64,000 nt of DNA from Pseudomonas sp. M47T1 (GTDB taxonomy: Bacteria; Pseudomonadota; Gammaproteobacteria; Pseudomonadales; Pseudomonadaceae), in the NCBI RefSeq assembly GCF_000263855.1, contig NZ_AJWX01000007.1, positions 124,001 through 188,000 of the forward strand, given 5' to 3'. Position numbers and translations under genes: made by a program. A model generated the notes under the pieces. It worked only from the letters and a program-made list of their open reading frames with translations. It made no database searches and was not told the origin of the DNA. This document shows positions 47,442 through 57,513 of the stretch, piece by piece (the first letter of the stretch is position 1; each line of letters opens with the position of its first letter).

Positions 47442-50393
47442 ATGCCCAGGCTCACAGAACGCCGCTTTCCGCTGCATGTGCATATCAGCGCCATGTTCAC
47501 CCTGCTGTTGCTGCTCACCGGCACCGTGCTGGGGCTGTTCAACTACCGACAGACCTCGCAGATCATCCTGTCCAGCAGCCAGACTCTGTTTTCGCGCATA
47601 GACCAGGATGTGCGCCTGGACATCGACCATACCTACCTGCCTATCCGTCATCTGCTGAGCCTGCTGGCCCTCAACGATGCCGCCCAGGCCGGGAACCTGG
47701 AGCAGCGTCTGGCACTGCTCGAACCCATGGCGCAGTCACTGGCAGACAACCCCAACCTGGCCTCGCTGTATACCGGCTACGGCAACGGCGACTTTTTCAT
47801 GGTCCGGCCGCTGCGTACCGACGCCCTCAAGCAGCGTTTCGATGCCCCGGCCAACGCCGCCTACCAGGTGTGGAGCATCGAGCATGACAGCGCAGGTACC
47901 GTGCTGGAGCAATCACTGATGTACGACAGCGCGCTGAACCCCATCAGCCGCCACGCAGCCAACGACGCGCCTTACGATCCCCGCACCCGCGACTGGTTCA
48001 GCCGTGCACTCAATGATCGCGGGCAGATCACCACTGATCCCTATGTGTTTTTCTCCAGCCACGCGGTGGGTACCACCCTGGCCCTGCGCGTCAGCGATCA
48101 CGTGGTGCTGGGCGCCGACCTGACCCTGGACGACCTCAGCGCCACCCTGGCCAAGCATCGGGTCACTCCCCATACCCAGATCGCGCTGTTCGACCATGGC
48201 GGCAACGCCGTCGCCTATCCCGACAGCCAGCGCCTGATCACCCAGAGCGGCACTGCCGAACTGGTCAAGGTGGCCGAACTCAACCCGGCACTGGCCGAGC
48301 TGCTGGCCAATGGCAGCGGCGATGACAACCGCCTGCACGCTGCCGGACGTGATTGGGTGGTGTCGCGCAGCAGCATCGACCAGGGTGGCCCCGACGGCCT
48401 GCAACTGGCCCTGCTGGTGCCCGAGGATGAATTGCTGGCCGATGCCTATCGAATGCGCTGGCAAGGCGCGCTGGTGACCCTGACCATTCTGCTGCTGTGC
48501 CTGCCGGTGGGCTGGTTGACCTCGCGCCTGCTGGTCAAGCCGATCTACGCCCTGGTGAAGGAAGCCGATGCGATTCGCAGCTTCAACTTCAAACACCCGC
48601 CGGCCCAGCGCTCGCCGGTCCTTGAAGTGGACCAGTTGACCGAATCCATGCGCCGCATGAAACAGACCCTGGCCAGCTTCTTCGAGATCACCGCCAGCCT
48701 GTCCGCCGAGACCCGATTCGAGCCGTTGCTCAAGCGCGTGCTGCAGGAAACCGTGAACCTGAGCCACGCCCAGGCGGGCATCATCTACCTGTACGACAGC
48801 GACACCGGGCGCGTCGAGCCCAGCGGGCTGATCATCAACGAGAAGCGCCGCAACGTGAAAAACTACGGCCTGACCAGCCACGCCCTGGGCGGCGCCGACA
48901 CCCCGGAGTGGCTGCGTGACCTCAGCGAGCAACGCAACAGCGTGGTGACGTCACTGGGCTTTGATCAAGCCCGCGAGCTCAAGCCGGTCATGCTCAAGCT
49001 CGACAGCCCGCGCCTGGACCTGATCGGCGTGCGCCTGCACAACCGCCGCAATGAAACCATCGGCGTGCTGGTACTGCTGCACCGCGACACCGGCAGCCGC
49101 AGCGACCTGGCAAAGTTCGGCCCCGACCGCATTGCGTTCATCCAGGCCGTTTCCGGCGTGGCGGCCGCCAGCATCGAGGGTCAGCGCCTGCAAGTGCGCC
49201 AGCAGCAACTGCTGGACGCCTTCATTCAGATCATCGCCGGCGCCATCGACGCCAAGAGCCCCTACACCGGCGGCCACTGCCAGCGCGTACCGGTGCTGAC
49301 CAAGATGCTCGCCCGCGCCGCCGCCGACAGCCAGCAGCCGCCGTTTGCCCACTACCAGCCCACCGAAGAAGAGTGGGAAGCGCTGCACATTGCCGCGTGG
49401 CTGCACGACTGCGGCAAAGTCACCACGCCGGAGTACGTGGTGGACAAAGCCACCAAACTGGAAACCCTGTACGACCGCATCCATGAGATCCGCACACGCT
49501 TTGAAGTGCTCAAGCGCGACGCCTGGATCGACTACTGGCAGCGCCTGGCCGAAGGCGGCGACGGTGCCGCGCTGGCGGGCCGAAGGGATACCGAACTGCA
49601 GGCGCTGGACGACGACTTTGCCTTCGTGGCCCGCAGCAACCTGGGCGGTGAATTCATGGACGCCGCCAGCCTGGAGCGCCTGGCGCGCATTGCCGAACGT
49701 ACCTGGTTGCGCACCCTGGACGACCGCCTGGGCGTGTCGTGGGAAGAAAACAAGCGCCAGGAACGCAGCCCGGCCGCCCCACTGCCCGCGCGCGAGCCGC
49801 TGCTGGCCGACCGCCCCGAGCATTTATTCGAGCGCCCGGACGCCGAGCGCATGCCCGAGGACAACCCCTGGGGTTTCAACATGAAAGTGCCCCAGCACAA
49901 GTTCAACCGGGGCGAGCTGTACAACCTGAGTATCGGCCGCGGCACGCTGACCGCCGAAGAGCGCTACATCATCAACCATCACATGGTGCAGACCATCCTG
50001 ATGCTCAGCCGCCTGCCCTTCCCCAGCCACCTGCAGAACGTTGCCGAAATGGCCGGCGGGCACCATGAGAAAATGGACGGCAGTGGCTACCCTAAAGGCC
50101 TCAAGCGCGAGCAGATGAGCCTGCCGGCGCGCATGATGGCCATTGCCGATATCTTCGAAGCGCTGACGGCGGCCGACCGTCCCTACAAGAAGGGCAAGAC
50201 CCTCAGCGAGGCCCTGGGCATCATGGCGTTCATGTGCCGCGACGCGCACATCGACCCCGAACTGTTCGCGCTGTTCCTGCGCAGCGGGGTGTACATGGAA
50301 TACGCCCGGCAATTTTTGCCCGCGCAGCAACTCGATGCCGTGGACATCGAACAGGTGCTGGCCAAGGCCGGCGTGGCCCCGCAGATCGCCTGA
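47442..50393 (+). CDS. HD-GYP c-di-GMP phosphodiesterase with dCache, HAMP and GAF
   Basis: 983 residues. A first membrane helix (about 12-32) and a second (about 343-363) flank a large periplasmic sensing domain of dCache type (TRDWFSRALNDRGQITTDPYVFFS is a typical Cache motif). HAMP, a GAF domain (about 430-585) and an HD-GYP domain follow. The HD pair is in WLHDCGKV, the GYP motif in HHEKMDGSGYPKGL, and further metal ligands lie in NHHMVQT. An HD-GYP domain interrupted by a roughly 130-residue insertion between HD and GYP is unusual. It should degrade c-di-GMP in response to a periplasmic ligand. AAGGAG lies eight bases before the ATG. Confidence 0.9.
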   Translation: MPRLTERRFPLHVHISAMFTLLLLLTGTVLGLFNYRQTSQIILSSSQTLFSRIDQDVRLDIDHTYLPIRHLLSLLALNDAAQAGNLEQRLALLEPMAQSLADNPNLASLYTGYGNGDFFMVRPLRTDALKQRFDAPANAAYQVWSIEHDSAGTVLEQSLMYDSALNPISRHAANDAPYDPRTRDWFSRALNDRGQITTDPYVFFSSHAVGTTLALRVSDHVVLGADLTLDDLSATLAKHRVTPHTQIALFDHGGNAVAYPDSQRLITQSGTAELVKVAELNPALAELLANGSGDDNRLHAAGRDWVVSRSSIDQGGPDGLQLALLVPEDELLADAYRMRWQGALVTLTILLLCLPVGWLTSRLLVKPIYALVKEADAIRSFNFKHPPAQRSPVLEVDQLTESMRRMKQTLASFFEITASLSAETRFEPLLKRVLQETVNLSHAQAGIIYLYDSDTGRVEPSGLIINEKRRNVKNYGLTSHALGGADTPEWLRDLSEQRNSVVTSLGFDQARELKPVMLKLDSPRLDLIGVRLHNRRNETIGVLVLLHRDTGSRSDLAKFGPDRIAFIQAVSGVAAASIEGQRLQVRQQQLLDAFIQIIAGAIDAKSPYTGGHCQRVPVLTKMLARAAADSQQPPFAHYQPTEEEWEALHIAAWLHDCGKVTTPEYVVDKATKLETLYDRIHEIRTRFEVLKRDAWIDYWQRLAEGGDGAALAGRRDTELQALDDDFAFVARSNLGGEFMDAASLERLARIAERTWLRTLDDRLGVSWEENKRQERSPAAPLPAREPLLADRPEHLFERPDAERMPEDNPWGFNMKVPQHKFNRGELYNLSIGRGTLTAEERYIINHHMVQTILMLSRLPFPSHLQNVAEMAGGHHEKMDGSGYPKGLKREQMSLPARMMAIADIFEALTAADRPYKKGKTLSEALGIMAFMCRDAHIDPELFALFLRSGVYMEYARQFLPAQQLDAVDIEQVLAKAGVAPQIA

Positions 50394-50408
50394 CGGGTTT
50401 GCGTAGCA

Positions 50409-50483
50409 GCGGCCGTAAGGCCGCGTCACGGGCGACGTGCAATGCCTGATACACCGCGCCGCAAGAGGCAGCCTGGCGGCAGC
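50409..50483. repeat. intergenic repeats after HD-GYP gene
   Basis: A perfect hairpin GCGGCC-GTAA-GGCCGC (50409-50424) is followed by a full copy of the GCAGCCTGGCGGCAGC repeat (50468-50483). Confidence 0.7.
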
Positions 50484-50514
50484 TACTGCAGGACCCGAGG
50501 TAAAACGCGCGCAC

Positions 50515-50546
50515 AAAAAAGCCGCTGGCGGGCAGCGGCTTTTTCG
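50515..50546. terminator. bidirectional intrinsic terminator
   Basis: AAAAAAGCCGCTG and CAGCGGCTTTTT form a GC-rich stem with A-run and T-run on the two sides. It lies between the convergent HD-GYP and yggL genes and can serve both. Confidence 0.9.
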
Positions 50547-50557
50547 TATCGCTTGGT

Positions 50558-50902
50558 TCAGGCAACCGGGTTGATCGGCTTCCCTGGGTACCAGGCGTCC
50601 AGCAGCGGGCTGACTTCGATCTTGGTCAACTCGTCGCGGCCCTTGAGCCACGCTTCCACAGCAGCGCGCTGCTCTTCGTTGACCGAGCCGCGACGCACGG
50701 TGCAAACCAGGCCCACGTCATCGGTACCGACGTAGTCCAGACCATGGGCGTCCATGGCTTGGGTCAGGAACGCGTCGAGGAATGCGTCGATTGCCTGGTC
50801 GTCCAGGTTTTCCTTGAAGTCCAGGTTCAGTTCGAAACCCAGCTCCTGGAATTCATCCACGCAGAGTTTTTTGCGCAGACGGCGGGAACGGTTAGTGGCC
50901 AT
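50558..50902 (-). CDS. yggL: YggL 50S ribosome-binding family protein (DUF469)
   Basis: 114 residues, cytoplasmic. The family pattern NRSRRLRKKLCVDEFQELGFEL is at the N terminus, followed by an acidic helix (DDQAIDAFLDAFLTQAM) and CTVRRGSVNEEQRAAVEAWL. YggL homologues bind the large ribosomal subunit. The ATG at 50902 has AGAGGA seven bases upstream; the longer frame from 50977 is not supported. Confidence 0.9.
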   Translation of the reverse strand: MATNRSRRLRKKLCVDEFQELGFELNLDFKENLDDQAIDAFLDAFLTQAMDAHGLDYVGTDDVGLVCTVRRGSVNEEQRAAVEAWLKGRDELTKIEVSPLLDAWYPGKPINPVA

Positions 50903-51132
50903 GAAACAATCCTCTTGAGTAATAACGCGCGGCACTTTAGCAGTTTCAGCACGAAACTGCCCGTTTCCTGTGGACAAACCCGCCCAAGCGTCGAAAAAAT
51001 CATGAATAAGTGGTCAGTTCAGGTCAAAGCGCCAATGCCTTGGGGCATAATGCCGACACTTTCATGTCCGGGGGCTTTCACCTTTTCATGCCCTCATTTT
51101 TATCACCCCTCGCACGCAGGGTTTTCCACACC

Positions 51133-52596
51133 ATGATCAAATCGCTCCGCCCTCTGTTTTTTGCCAGCCTGATGCTGCCCCTCGCCCTGCCCGCCCACGG
51201 CGCCCAGGTGGACACCAGCCTGCCACCCAAGGTGGCCCAGGCCCTCAAGACCAGCAAGATCCCCGAAAGCTCGCTGTCGCTGGTGATGGTGCCGCTCAGC
51301 GCGCCCGGCACGCCTACCGTGTTCAATGCCGACGTGTCGGTGAACCCGGCGTCCACCATGAAGACCATCACCACCTTCGCCGCGCTGGAGCTGCTGGGCC
51401 CCAACTACCAGTGGAAAACCGAGTTCTACACCGACGGCACCCTGAGCAACGGTGTGCTGCACGGCAACCTGTACCTCAAGGGCGGCGGCGACCCCAAGCT
51501 GAACATGGAAAAACTCTGGCTGCTGATGCGTGACCTGCGTGCCAACGGCGTGCAACAGGTCACCGGTGACCTGGTGCTGGACCGCAGCTACTTCATCCAG
51601 CCCAACCTGCCCGAATTCAACGACGATGGCGGCGACGAGAACGCGCCGTTCCTGGTGCGTCCGGACGCTCTGATGGTCAACCTCAAGGCCCTGCGCTTCG
51701 TGGCCCGCAACGACGGCGGCAAGGTTTCCGTGTCGGTGGAGCCACCGATCGCCAGCATTCACGTGGACAATCAGGTCAAGGCGCTGGCCACCAAGCAGTG
51801 TGGCGGCGACGTACGCTACAACCCGGTGACTGCCGCGGACGGCATCAGCGTGGTGGTCAGTGGCAACCTGGGCGAAGGCTGCAGCTCGCAGACATACCTG
51901 TCGCTGCTCGACCACCCCACCTACGCCGCCGGCGCCGTGCGCGCCATCTGGGGCGAGCTGGGCGGCAGCATTGCCGGCCGTGACCGCGAAGCAGTAGTGC
52001 CCAAGGATGCCAAGCTGCTGGCCCGGGCCTTTTCCCCGGACCTGTCGGAAATCATTCGCGACATCAACAAATACAGCAACAACACCATGGCCCAGCAGCT
52101 GTTCCTGAGCATCGGCGCACGCTACCGCACCGACGCCGACGCCGACGACGCCAAGGCCGCCCAGCGCGTGATTCGCGCCTGGATGGCCCGCAAGGGTATC
52201 CCGGCCAGCCACCTGGTCATGGAGAACGGTTCGGGCCTGTCCCGTGACGAACGCGTCAGCGCGCGCGAACTGGCCACCATGCTGCAAGCCGCCTGGAAGA
52301 GCCCCTACGCGGCGGAGTTCATGAGTTCGCTGCCCATCATCGGCACCGACGGCACCATGCGCAAACGCCTCAAGACCACCGCGCTGGCCGGCGAAGGCCA
52401 CGTCAAGACCGGCACCCTGAACACCGTGCGCGCCATTGCCGGCTTCAGCCGTGACGACAACGGCAATACCTGGGCCGTGGTGGCCATCCTCAACGACCCA
52501 AGGCCGTGGGGCGCCTCGTCGGTGCTGGACCAGGCCCTGCTGGACCTGTACCGCCAGCCCAAGGTGCTGAATCAGGGTGTGTCGCTCAACCCCTGA
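51133..52596 (+). CDS. dacB: D-alanyl-D-alanine carboxypeptidase/endopeptidase DacB (PBP4)
   Basis: 487 residues, class C low-molecular-mass PBP (peptidase S13). The signal peptide ends AHG|AQ. Catalytic motifs are STMK in NPASTMKTITTF (SxxK), SNN in INKYSNNTMAQQ (SxN) and KTG in HVKTGTLN. A large insertion between SxxK and SxN (about residues 95-280) is typical of PBP4. It cuts cross-links and terminal D-Ala in the periplasm, and its loss can induce AmpC in pseudomonads. The ATG at 51133 gives a proper signal peptide; longer frames do not. Confidence 0.93.
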   Translation: MIKSLRPLFFASLMLPLALPAHGAQVDTSLPPKVAQALKTSKIPESSLSLVMVPLSAPGTPTVFNADVSVNPASTMKTITTFAALELLGPNYQWKTEFYTDGTLSNGVLHGNLYLKGGGDPKLNMEKLWLLMRDLRANGVQQVTGDLVLDRSYFIQPNLPEFNDDGGDENAPFLVRPDALMVNLKALRFVARNDGGKVSVSVEPPIASIHVDNQVKALATKQCGGDVRYNPVTAADGISVVVSGNLGEGCSSQTYLSLLDHPTYAAGAVRAIWGELGGSIAGRDREAVVPKDAKLLARAFSPDLSEIIRDINKYSNNTMAQQLFLSIGARYRTDADADDAKAAQRVIRAWMARKGIPASHLVMENGSGLSRDERVSARELATMLQAAWKSPYAAEFMSSLPIIGTDGTMRKRLKTTALAGEGHVKTGTLNTVRAIAGFSRDDNGNTWAVVAILNDPRPWGASSVLDQALLDLYRQPKVLNQGVSLNP

Positions 52597-52617
52597 CGTC
52601 GCGGCTGCACAGACCGT

Positions 52618-52633
52618 GCAGCCTGGCGGCAGC
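52618..52633. repeat. copy of dispersed GCAGCCTGGCGGCAGC repeat
   Basis: Lies 21 bases after the dacB stop, between convergent dacB and the cyclase gene. Identical to the copies at 35161 and 50468. Confidence 0.75.
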
Positions 52634-52654
52634 GGTTACAGCGCCAGGTCGTTT

Positions 52655-55042
52655 TCAGGGCAACTCGGGCTCGACCCGATCCCGCCCGCCCTGCTTCGCG
52701 GCATACACGCCCGAGTCGGCGCGCAGCAACAACGCATCCGCGCCCTCCCCGCGCCGCCAGCCGGCCACACCGAAGCTGGCGGTGACGGTGCCCACGCCCT
52801 CCACCGGCGCGTGGCGCAGGCCCTGCCACAGCTCCAGTGCCAACGCATGCGCCTGTTCGACGTTGCTGCCCGGGCACAGCACCATGAACTCCTCACCCCC
52901 CAGGCGGCAGAACACATCGGTACGGCGCAGACGGTGGCTGATCTTCTCGCAGATGCCCTGCAACACGTGGTCACCCACGGCGTGGCCGAACTGATCATTG
53001 ATACGCTTGAAGTGATCGATATCAAGCATGATCACCGCCAAATCCAGATGATCACGCTCGGAACGATCCAGCTCGGCCTTCAATCGCTCTTGAAAATAGC
53101 GGCGGTTGTGAATGCCCGTCAGCACATCGGTAACCGATAGCGCACGCAACTCTTCTTCCACCCGTTTAAGGTCGGTAATGTCAGTGAGGTAGCCGTGCCA
53201 CAGGGTGCCGCCGCCGGGCATGGGTTCGGGGGTGGCCTCGCCACGTACCCAGCGCAGGCCCTGGCGCGGCAGCAGCACGCGGTACTCTTCGCGCCAGGGC
53301 GTCTGGTGCACGGCCGAATAGCGAATGGATTCCAGCACCCGCTCCCCGTCGTCCGGGTGAATGCGCTGCATGACCACCCGGCCATCGTCGCGCAATTCGC
53401 TGGGCTCCATTTCGTAGATGTCGCGAATGCCATCGCTGGCCCAGCTGAAACTGGTATGGCCATCGGGGTCCAGGCGGAATTGATAGATGCCACCCGGCAC
53501 CTCGGCGCTGAGCTTGCGCAGCAACTGGTCACGGGCCGCCAGCGCCTCGTGGACACGCTTGCGCTCGGTAATGTCAATGCAGATGGCCAGGTGGCCGATC
53601 CAGCGTCCCTGCTCGTCCAACACCGTGGTGGCCAGCATATTCACCACCACCGTGCTGCCATCACGGCGCACCAGCGTCCATTCGCGCGCCTGGTCGCCGC
53701 CCTCGCCCGGCGTTTCCACCAACATGGCCTGGGACAGCGCGATGTCCCGCTCGTAATAAGCGCTCAAGGTACAGGCGCGCGCCACCAGCTCTTCGCTCAG
53801 GTGCAGGTTCTGCAGGGTCAAGTGGCCCACCGCCTCGTCGGTACTGTAACCCAGCATGCGCTCGGCACCGGCGTTGAAGGTGGTGATCAGGCCGTGCAGG
53901 TCGGTGGCGATGATCGCCACCTGGGTCGCCGCATTGAGCACGCCGCGCAGCTGGTTATGGGTGATGCGCAGCGCCTGCTCGCTGCTGCGCAGCTGAGTAG
54001 TGCGTTGTTCTACCAGCCTCAGCGCACGCTGGCGCTGGCTGACCAGGCTGTACAGCAGGGCGCTGAGCATCAGGCTCAGCAGCGCGCCAAGAATGACCAT
54101 CACGTTGACCGGCGAGGTATGGTTGGCCTCGGCGAACAGCGGGCTGGGGCTGATGTCCAGTTGGTAGTCACGGTCGGCCAAATGCAGCAGGTGGCTGGCG
54201 GTCAGCGCCTCGGGAGCGGGGGTATTGCTTGACTCGTACAACACCTCATGGGTGCCGGCGGTAGACAGGTCGAGCATGCGCACGTGCAGGTTGTCGTCGC
54301 TTTGCGCTGGCAGGCCGTCGCCCATCAATTGGCCCATGCTGATGACCGCGGAAACAAAACCCAGCGGCGGCCCGTGGTCCTTGCCCGGCACCGGCGCCAC
54401 CATCAGCACGCCACGGCTGTTACGTTCGCTCACGCCTACCAGATTGATCGGCGCCGTCACTGACAACCCGCCCGTGGCCAAGGCGCGCATCAGGGTGTCG
54501 TGACGCAGGCCCTGGGAGTTGACGTCAAAGCCCAGGGGCAAGCGCAGCCGTGTCTGGGACTGGGTGAACAATACCGGGTAGTACTCGTCGCGCCGAGCGG
54601 CGGGCACCAGGCTGCCGTCGGCAGCCAGTTCGCGAATGACAAAATCGTCGATGCCGTCATCCCGCGCCTTCTGTTCGAACGCCTGGCGCCCGGCGTCGGT
54701 CACCCTGGGCAGCCAGGAATAGGCCTGGGTGCGCAACAGCAACGGGCCGGCATAACCATCGTATTCGTGGCGAGTGACATCGTTGGAATAACTGAAAAAA
54801 CGCCGCAGGCCATCCAGACGTTGCGTCTGGTCCTCGAAGCGTTCTTCAATGCGGCTGAAACGCTCATTGGCCAGCAGTTCGAAACGCTGACGCAACTGGC
54901 GCTGATACAGTTCGGACGCGCCAACGGCCAACAGGCTGGTGACCAGCGCGCCGGCAGCCAGAGCCAGCGAGGCGATCAACCAGGCCGAGGCGTCTTCACT
55001 GATAAAGCCAAGAATCTTTGGGCGAACGGCATGCAACGACAT
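52655..55042 (-). CDS. CHASE-PAS-PAS diguanylate cyclase (GGDEF)
   Basis: 795 residues. Two membrane helices (about 20-42 and 312-335) enclose a periplasmic CHASE domain (ITRHEYDGYAGPLLLRTQAYSWLPRV, FDVNSQ). Two PAS domains follow (about 360-480 and 490-615). The C-terminal GGDEF domain has VIMLDIDHFKRINDQFGH, the active-site GGEEF in FCRLGGEEFMVL, and an RRTD inhibitory site five residues before it, so product feedback is expected. It should make c-di-GMP. No EAL domain follows, so it is a pure cyclase. Confidence 0.92.
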   Translation of the reverse strand: MSLHAVRPKILGFISEDASAWLIASLALAAGALVTSLLAVGASELYQRQLRQRFELLANERFSRIEERFEDQTQRLDGLRRFFSYSNDVTRHEYDGYAGPLLLRTQAYSWLPRVTDAGRQAFEQKARDDGIDDFVIRELAADGSLVPAARRDEYYPVLFTQSQTRLRLPLGFDVNSQGLRHDTLMRALATGGLSVTAPINLVGVSERNSRGVLMVAPVPGKDHGPPLGFVSAVISMGQLMGDGLPAQSDDNLHVRMLDLSTAGTHEVLYESSNTPAPEALTASHLLHLADRDYQLDISPSPLFAEANHTSPVNVMVILGALLSLMLSALLYSLVSQRQRALRLVEQRTTQLRSSEQALRITHNQLRGVLNAATQVAIIATDLHGLITTFNAGAERMLGYSTDEAVGHLTLQNLHLSEELVARACTLSAYYERDIALSQAMLVETPGEGGDQAREWTLVRRDGSTVVVNMLATTVLDEQGRWIGHLAICIDITERKRVHEALAARDQLLRKLSAEVPGGIYQFRLDPDGHTSFSWASDGIRDIYEMEPSELRDDGRVVMQRIHPDDGERVLESIRYSAVHQTPWREEYRVLLPRQGLRWVRGEATPEPMPGGGTLWHGYLTDITDLKRVEEELRALSVTDVLTGIHNRRYFQERLKAELDRSERDHLDLAVIMLDIDHFKRINDQFGHAVGDHVLQGICEKISHRLRRTDVFCRLGGEEFMVLCPGSNVEQAHALALELWQGLRHAPVEGVGTVTASFGVAGWRRGEGADALLLRADSGVYAAKQGGRDRVEPELP

Positions 55043-55161
55043 AAGCGGAACTCATAACGCCGGCGTGCTTCGGTTGTCACATTGGCCTTAGCTCAGTTAT
55101 AGCTATTTGCCAGTAGTTTGCCTAGTGAGCCATCAAGCGAAAATGTTGATCGGTCGCACAG

Positions 55162-55190
55162 CAAAAAGGGCTCCATCGGAGCCCTTTTCC
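55162..55190. terminator. intrinsic terminator between rlmL and cyclase genes
   Basis: AAAAAGGGCTCC-ATC-GGAGCCCTTTT is a perfect stem with A- and T-runs, placed after the rlmL stop on the minus strand and able to function in either direction. Confidence 0.88.
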
Positions 55191-55239
55191 AGCGTGCGCG
55201 CAAAACTGTACGACAGTCAGGCCCGCTGCGGGTTACCGC

Positions 55240-57513
55240 TCATCGGGCCTGAATCTTCCAGGCACGGTGAATCTTGGTATTGCGGGCAAAGTCCGGGTCC
55301 AGGGTCTGGGCACTGATTTCTTCAACCTGATAGCGCTCGCCCAGGTGCTCATCGAGCTGGAACTTGCGGAAGTTGTTGGAGAAATACACCACCCCGTCCT
55401 TGGCCAGGCGCGCCACGGCCAAGTCCAGCAGTTGCACGTGGTCACGCTGCACGTCGAACACGCCTTCCATGCGCTTGGAGTTGGAGAAGGTCGGCGGGTC
55501 GATGAAGATCAGGTCGTATTCGTCGCGGCTGGCCGAAAGCCAGGCCATTACGTCGCCCTGCTCCAGGCGGTTCTTGTCAGAGTAACCGTTGAGTGACAGG
55601 TTGCGGCGCGCCCAGTCCAGGTAGGTGCGCGACAGGTCGACGCTGGTGGTGCTGCGCGCGCCGCCCTTGGCCGCGTGCACACTCGCGGTGGCGGTGTAGC
55701 AAAACAGGTTGAGGAAGCGCTTGCCGGCCGCCTCGCGCTGAATGCGCAGGCGCATGGGGCGATGGTCCAGGAACAGGCCAGTGTCCAGGTAGTCGGTGAG
55801 GTTGACCAGCAGTTTGATGCCGCCTTCCTGCACTTCGGTGAACTGGCCCTGGGCGCTCTGGCGCTCGTACTGCTTGGTGCCACTCTGGCGCTCGCGGCGC
55901 TTGATGATCACCCGGCTCTTGTCGATGTTCAGCGCCTGGGGAATGGCCGCCAGTGCGTCGAACAAGCGGGCCTGGGCCTTCTCCGGATCGATGGACTTGG
56001 GCGCGGCGTATTCCTGCACGTGAACCCAGTCGTGGTACAGGTCGATGGCCAGCGCGTACTCGGGCATGTCGGCGTCATACACGCGGTAGCAGTCGACTTT
56101 CTCGCGGCGGGCCCACTTGCCCAGCTGCTTGAGGTTCTTCTGCAGGCGGTTGGCGAACATCTGCCCGCCTTCGCTCAGGCGCGCCTGCTCCACCACCGGG
56201 GCCGGGGCTGGAGCCGGCTTGATCGGGTTGCCGTTCTTGTTGACGCGGGCATAGGGGTCGGCTGCTGGCTGGATAGCCTGCTCTTGGGCCTGCTCGCGCT
56301 CAAGCTGGCGCTGTTCGGGGGTGCGGCGCTCGCCAGTGACGAACTGGTCGGGCAGCACCTTGATCAGCAACAGCTTGCACGGCAGCGCGCCGTTCCAGAA
56401 GGAATACTGCTTGTGGCTGCGGATACCCATGCGCTTGCCCAGGTCCGGGGCGCCGGTGAACACCGCCGCCTCCCAGTTCAGGCAGGCCTGGCGCAGGCGC
56501 TCGCCCAGATTCTGGTAGAGGTAGAGCAGGCTGGCTTCGTCACCCAGGCGCTCGCCGTAGGGAGGGTTGCAGATGACCAGGCCTTTCTGGTTCTGGTCGG
56601 GACGCGGTTCGAACGTCGCCACTTCGCCCTGGTAAATCTTGATCCAGTCGCTCAGGCCTGCACGCTCAACGTTGTTGCGGCCGGGCTGGATCAGCCGTGG
56701 GTCGGCTTCGTAGCCGCGAATCCACAGCGGTGGCTTGGCCAGGCCCGCTTCGGAGCGTGCCAGGGCCTCGTCGTGCAACTTGCGCCACAGCGCCGGCACG
56801 TGGCCCAGCCAGGCGCTGAAGCCCCAGCGGGTGCGTTTCAGGTTGGGGGCGATGTCGGCGGCGATCATTGCCGCTTCCACCAGGAAGGTACCCACACCAC
56901 ACATCGGGTCAGCCAGCGCGCCGCCTTCGGCCGCAATGCGTGGCCAGCCGGAACGCACCAGGATGGCCGCTGCCAGGTTTTCCTTCAGCGGAGCCACACC
57001 CTGCTGCAGGCGGTAGCCGCGCTGGTGCAGGCTGTGGCCCGACAGGTCCAGGGACAGGATGGCTTCGCCCCGGTCCAGGCGCAGGTGCACGCGCAGGTCG
57101 GGGTTGAGCTTGTCGATGCTGGGGCGCTCGCCGTCGGGCGTGCGCAGCTTGTCGACAATGGCGTCCTTGACCTTCAGTGCGCCGAAATGGGTGTTGTCGA
57201 TGCCCGAACCGTGGCCACTGAACTCCACCGCCAGGGTACCGTCCGGCAGCAGGTGGTCCTGCCACTCCACGTCGTGCACGCCGTGGTACAGGTCTTCGGC
57301 ATCCTTCATGGCGAAGCGCTTGAGCACCAGCAACACGCGGTTGCCCAGGCGCGACCACAGGCACAGGCGGTAGGCCGTTTCCATGTCAGCCATGCCGCGT
57401 ACGGCTGAGGTGTGTTCGCGGGTGTCCTCGAGGCCTAGCGCAGTGGCTTCCTCAGCAAGCAGGCCTTCGAGGCCCTTGGGGCAGGTGAGGAAGAGTTCGT
57501 AACGATCCGACAT
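55240..57513 (-). CDS. rlmL: bifunctional 23S rRNA methyltransferase RlmKL
   Basis: 757 residues. An N-terminal THUMP domain (about 1-160; FLTCPKGLEGLLAEEA) is followed by the RlmL methyltransferase, with ADPMCGVGTFLVEAAM and the NPPY motif in LVICNPPYGERL. After a Pro/Ala linker (about 425-460) the RlmK-type domain has FLNLFCYTATASVHAA and IFIDPPTFSNSKRM. It makes m2G2445 and m7G2069 in 23S rRNA during 50S assembly. The linker makes it longer than E. coli RlmL. The ATG at 57513 gives the family start MSDRYELFLTCP. Confidence 0.93.
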   Translation of the reverse strand: MSDRYELFLTCPKGLEGLLAEEATALGLEDTREHTSAVRGMADMETAYRLCLWSRLGNRVLLVLKRFAMKDAEDLYHGVHDVEWQDHLLPDGTLAVEFSGHGSGIDNTHFGALKVKDAIVDKLRTPDGERPSIDKLNPDLRVHLRLDRGEAILSLDLSGHSLHQRGYRLQQGVAPLKENLAAAILVRSGWPRIAAEGGALADPMCGVGTFLVEAAMIAADIAPNLKRTRWGFSAWLGHVPALWRKLHDEALARSEAGLAKPPLWIRGYEADPRLIQPGRNNVERAGLSDWIKIYQGEVATFEPRPDQNQKGLVICNPPYGERLGDEASLLYLYQNLGERLRQACLNWEAAVFTGAPDLGKRMGIRSHKQYSFWNGALPCKLLLIKVLPDQFVTGERRTPEQRQLEREQAQEQAIQPAADPYARVNKNGNPIKPAPAPAPVVEQARLSEGGQMFANRLQKNLKQLGKWARREKVDCYRVYDADMPEYALAIDLYHDWVHVQEYAAPKSIDPEKAQARLFDALAAIPQALNIDKSRVIIKRRERQSGTKQYERQSAQGQFTEVQEGGIKLLVNLTDYLDTGLFLDHRPMRLRIQREAAGKRFLNLFCYTATASVHAAKGGARSTTSVDLSRTYLDWARRNLSLNGYSDKNRLEQGDVMAWLSASRDEYDLIFIDPPTFSNSKRMEGVFDVQRDHVQLLDLAVARLAKDGVVYFSNNFRKFQLDEHLGERYQVEEISAQTLDPDFARNTKIHRAWKIQAR

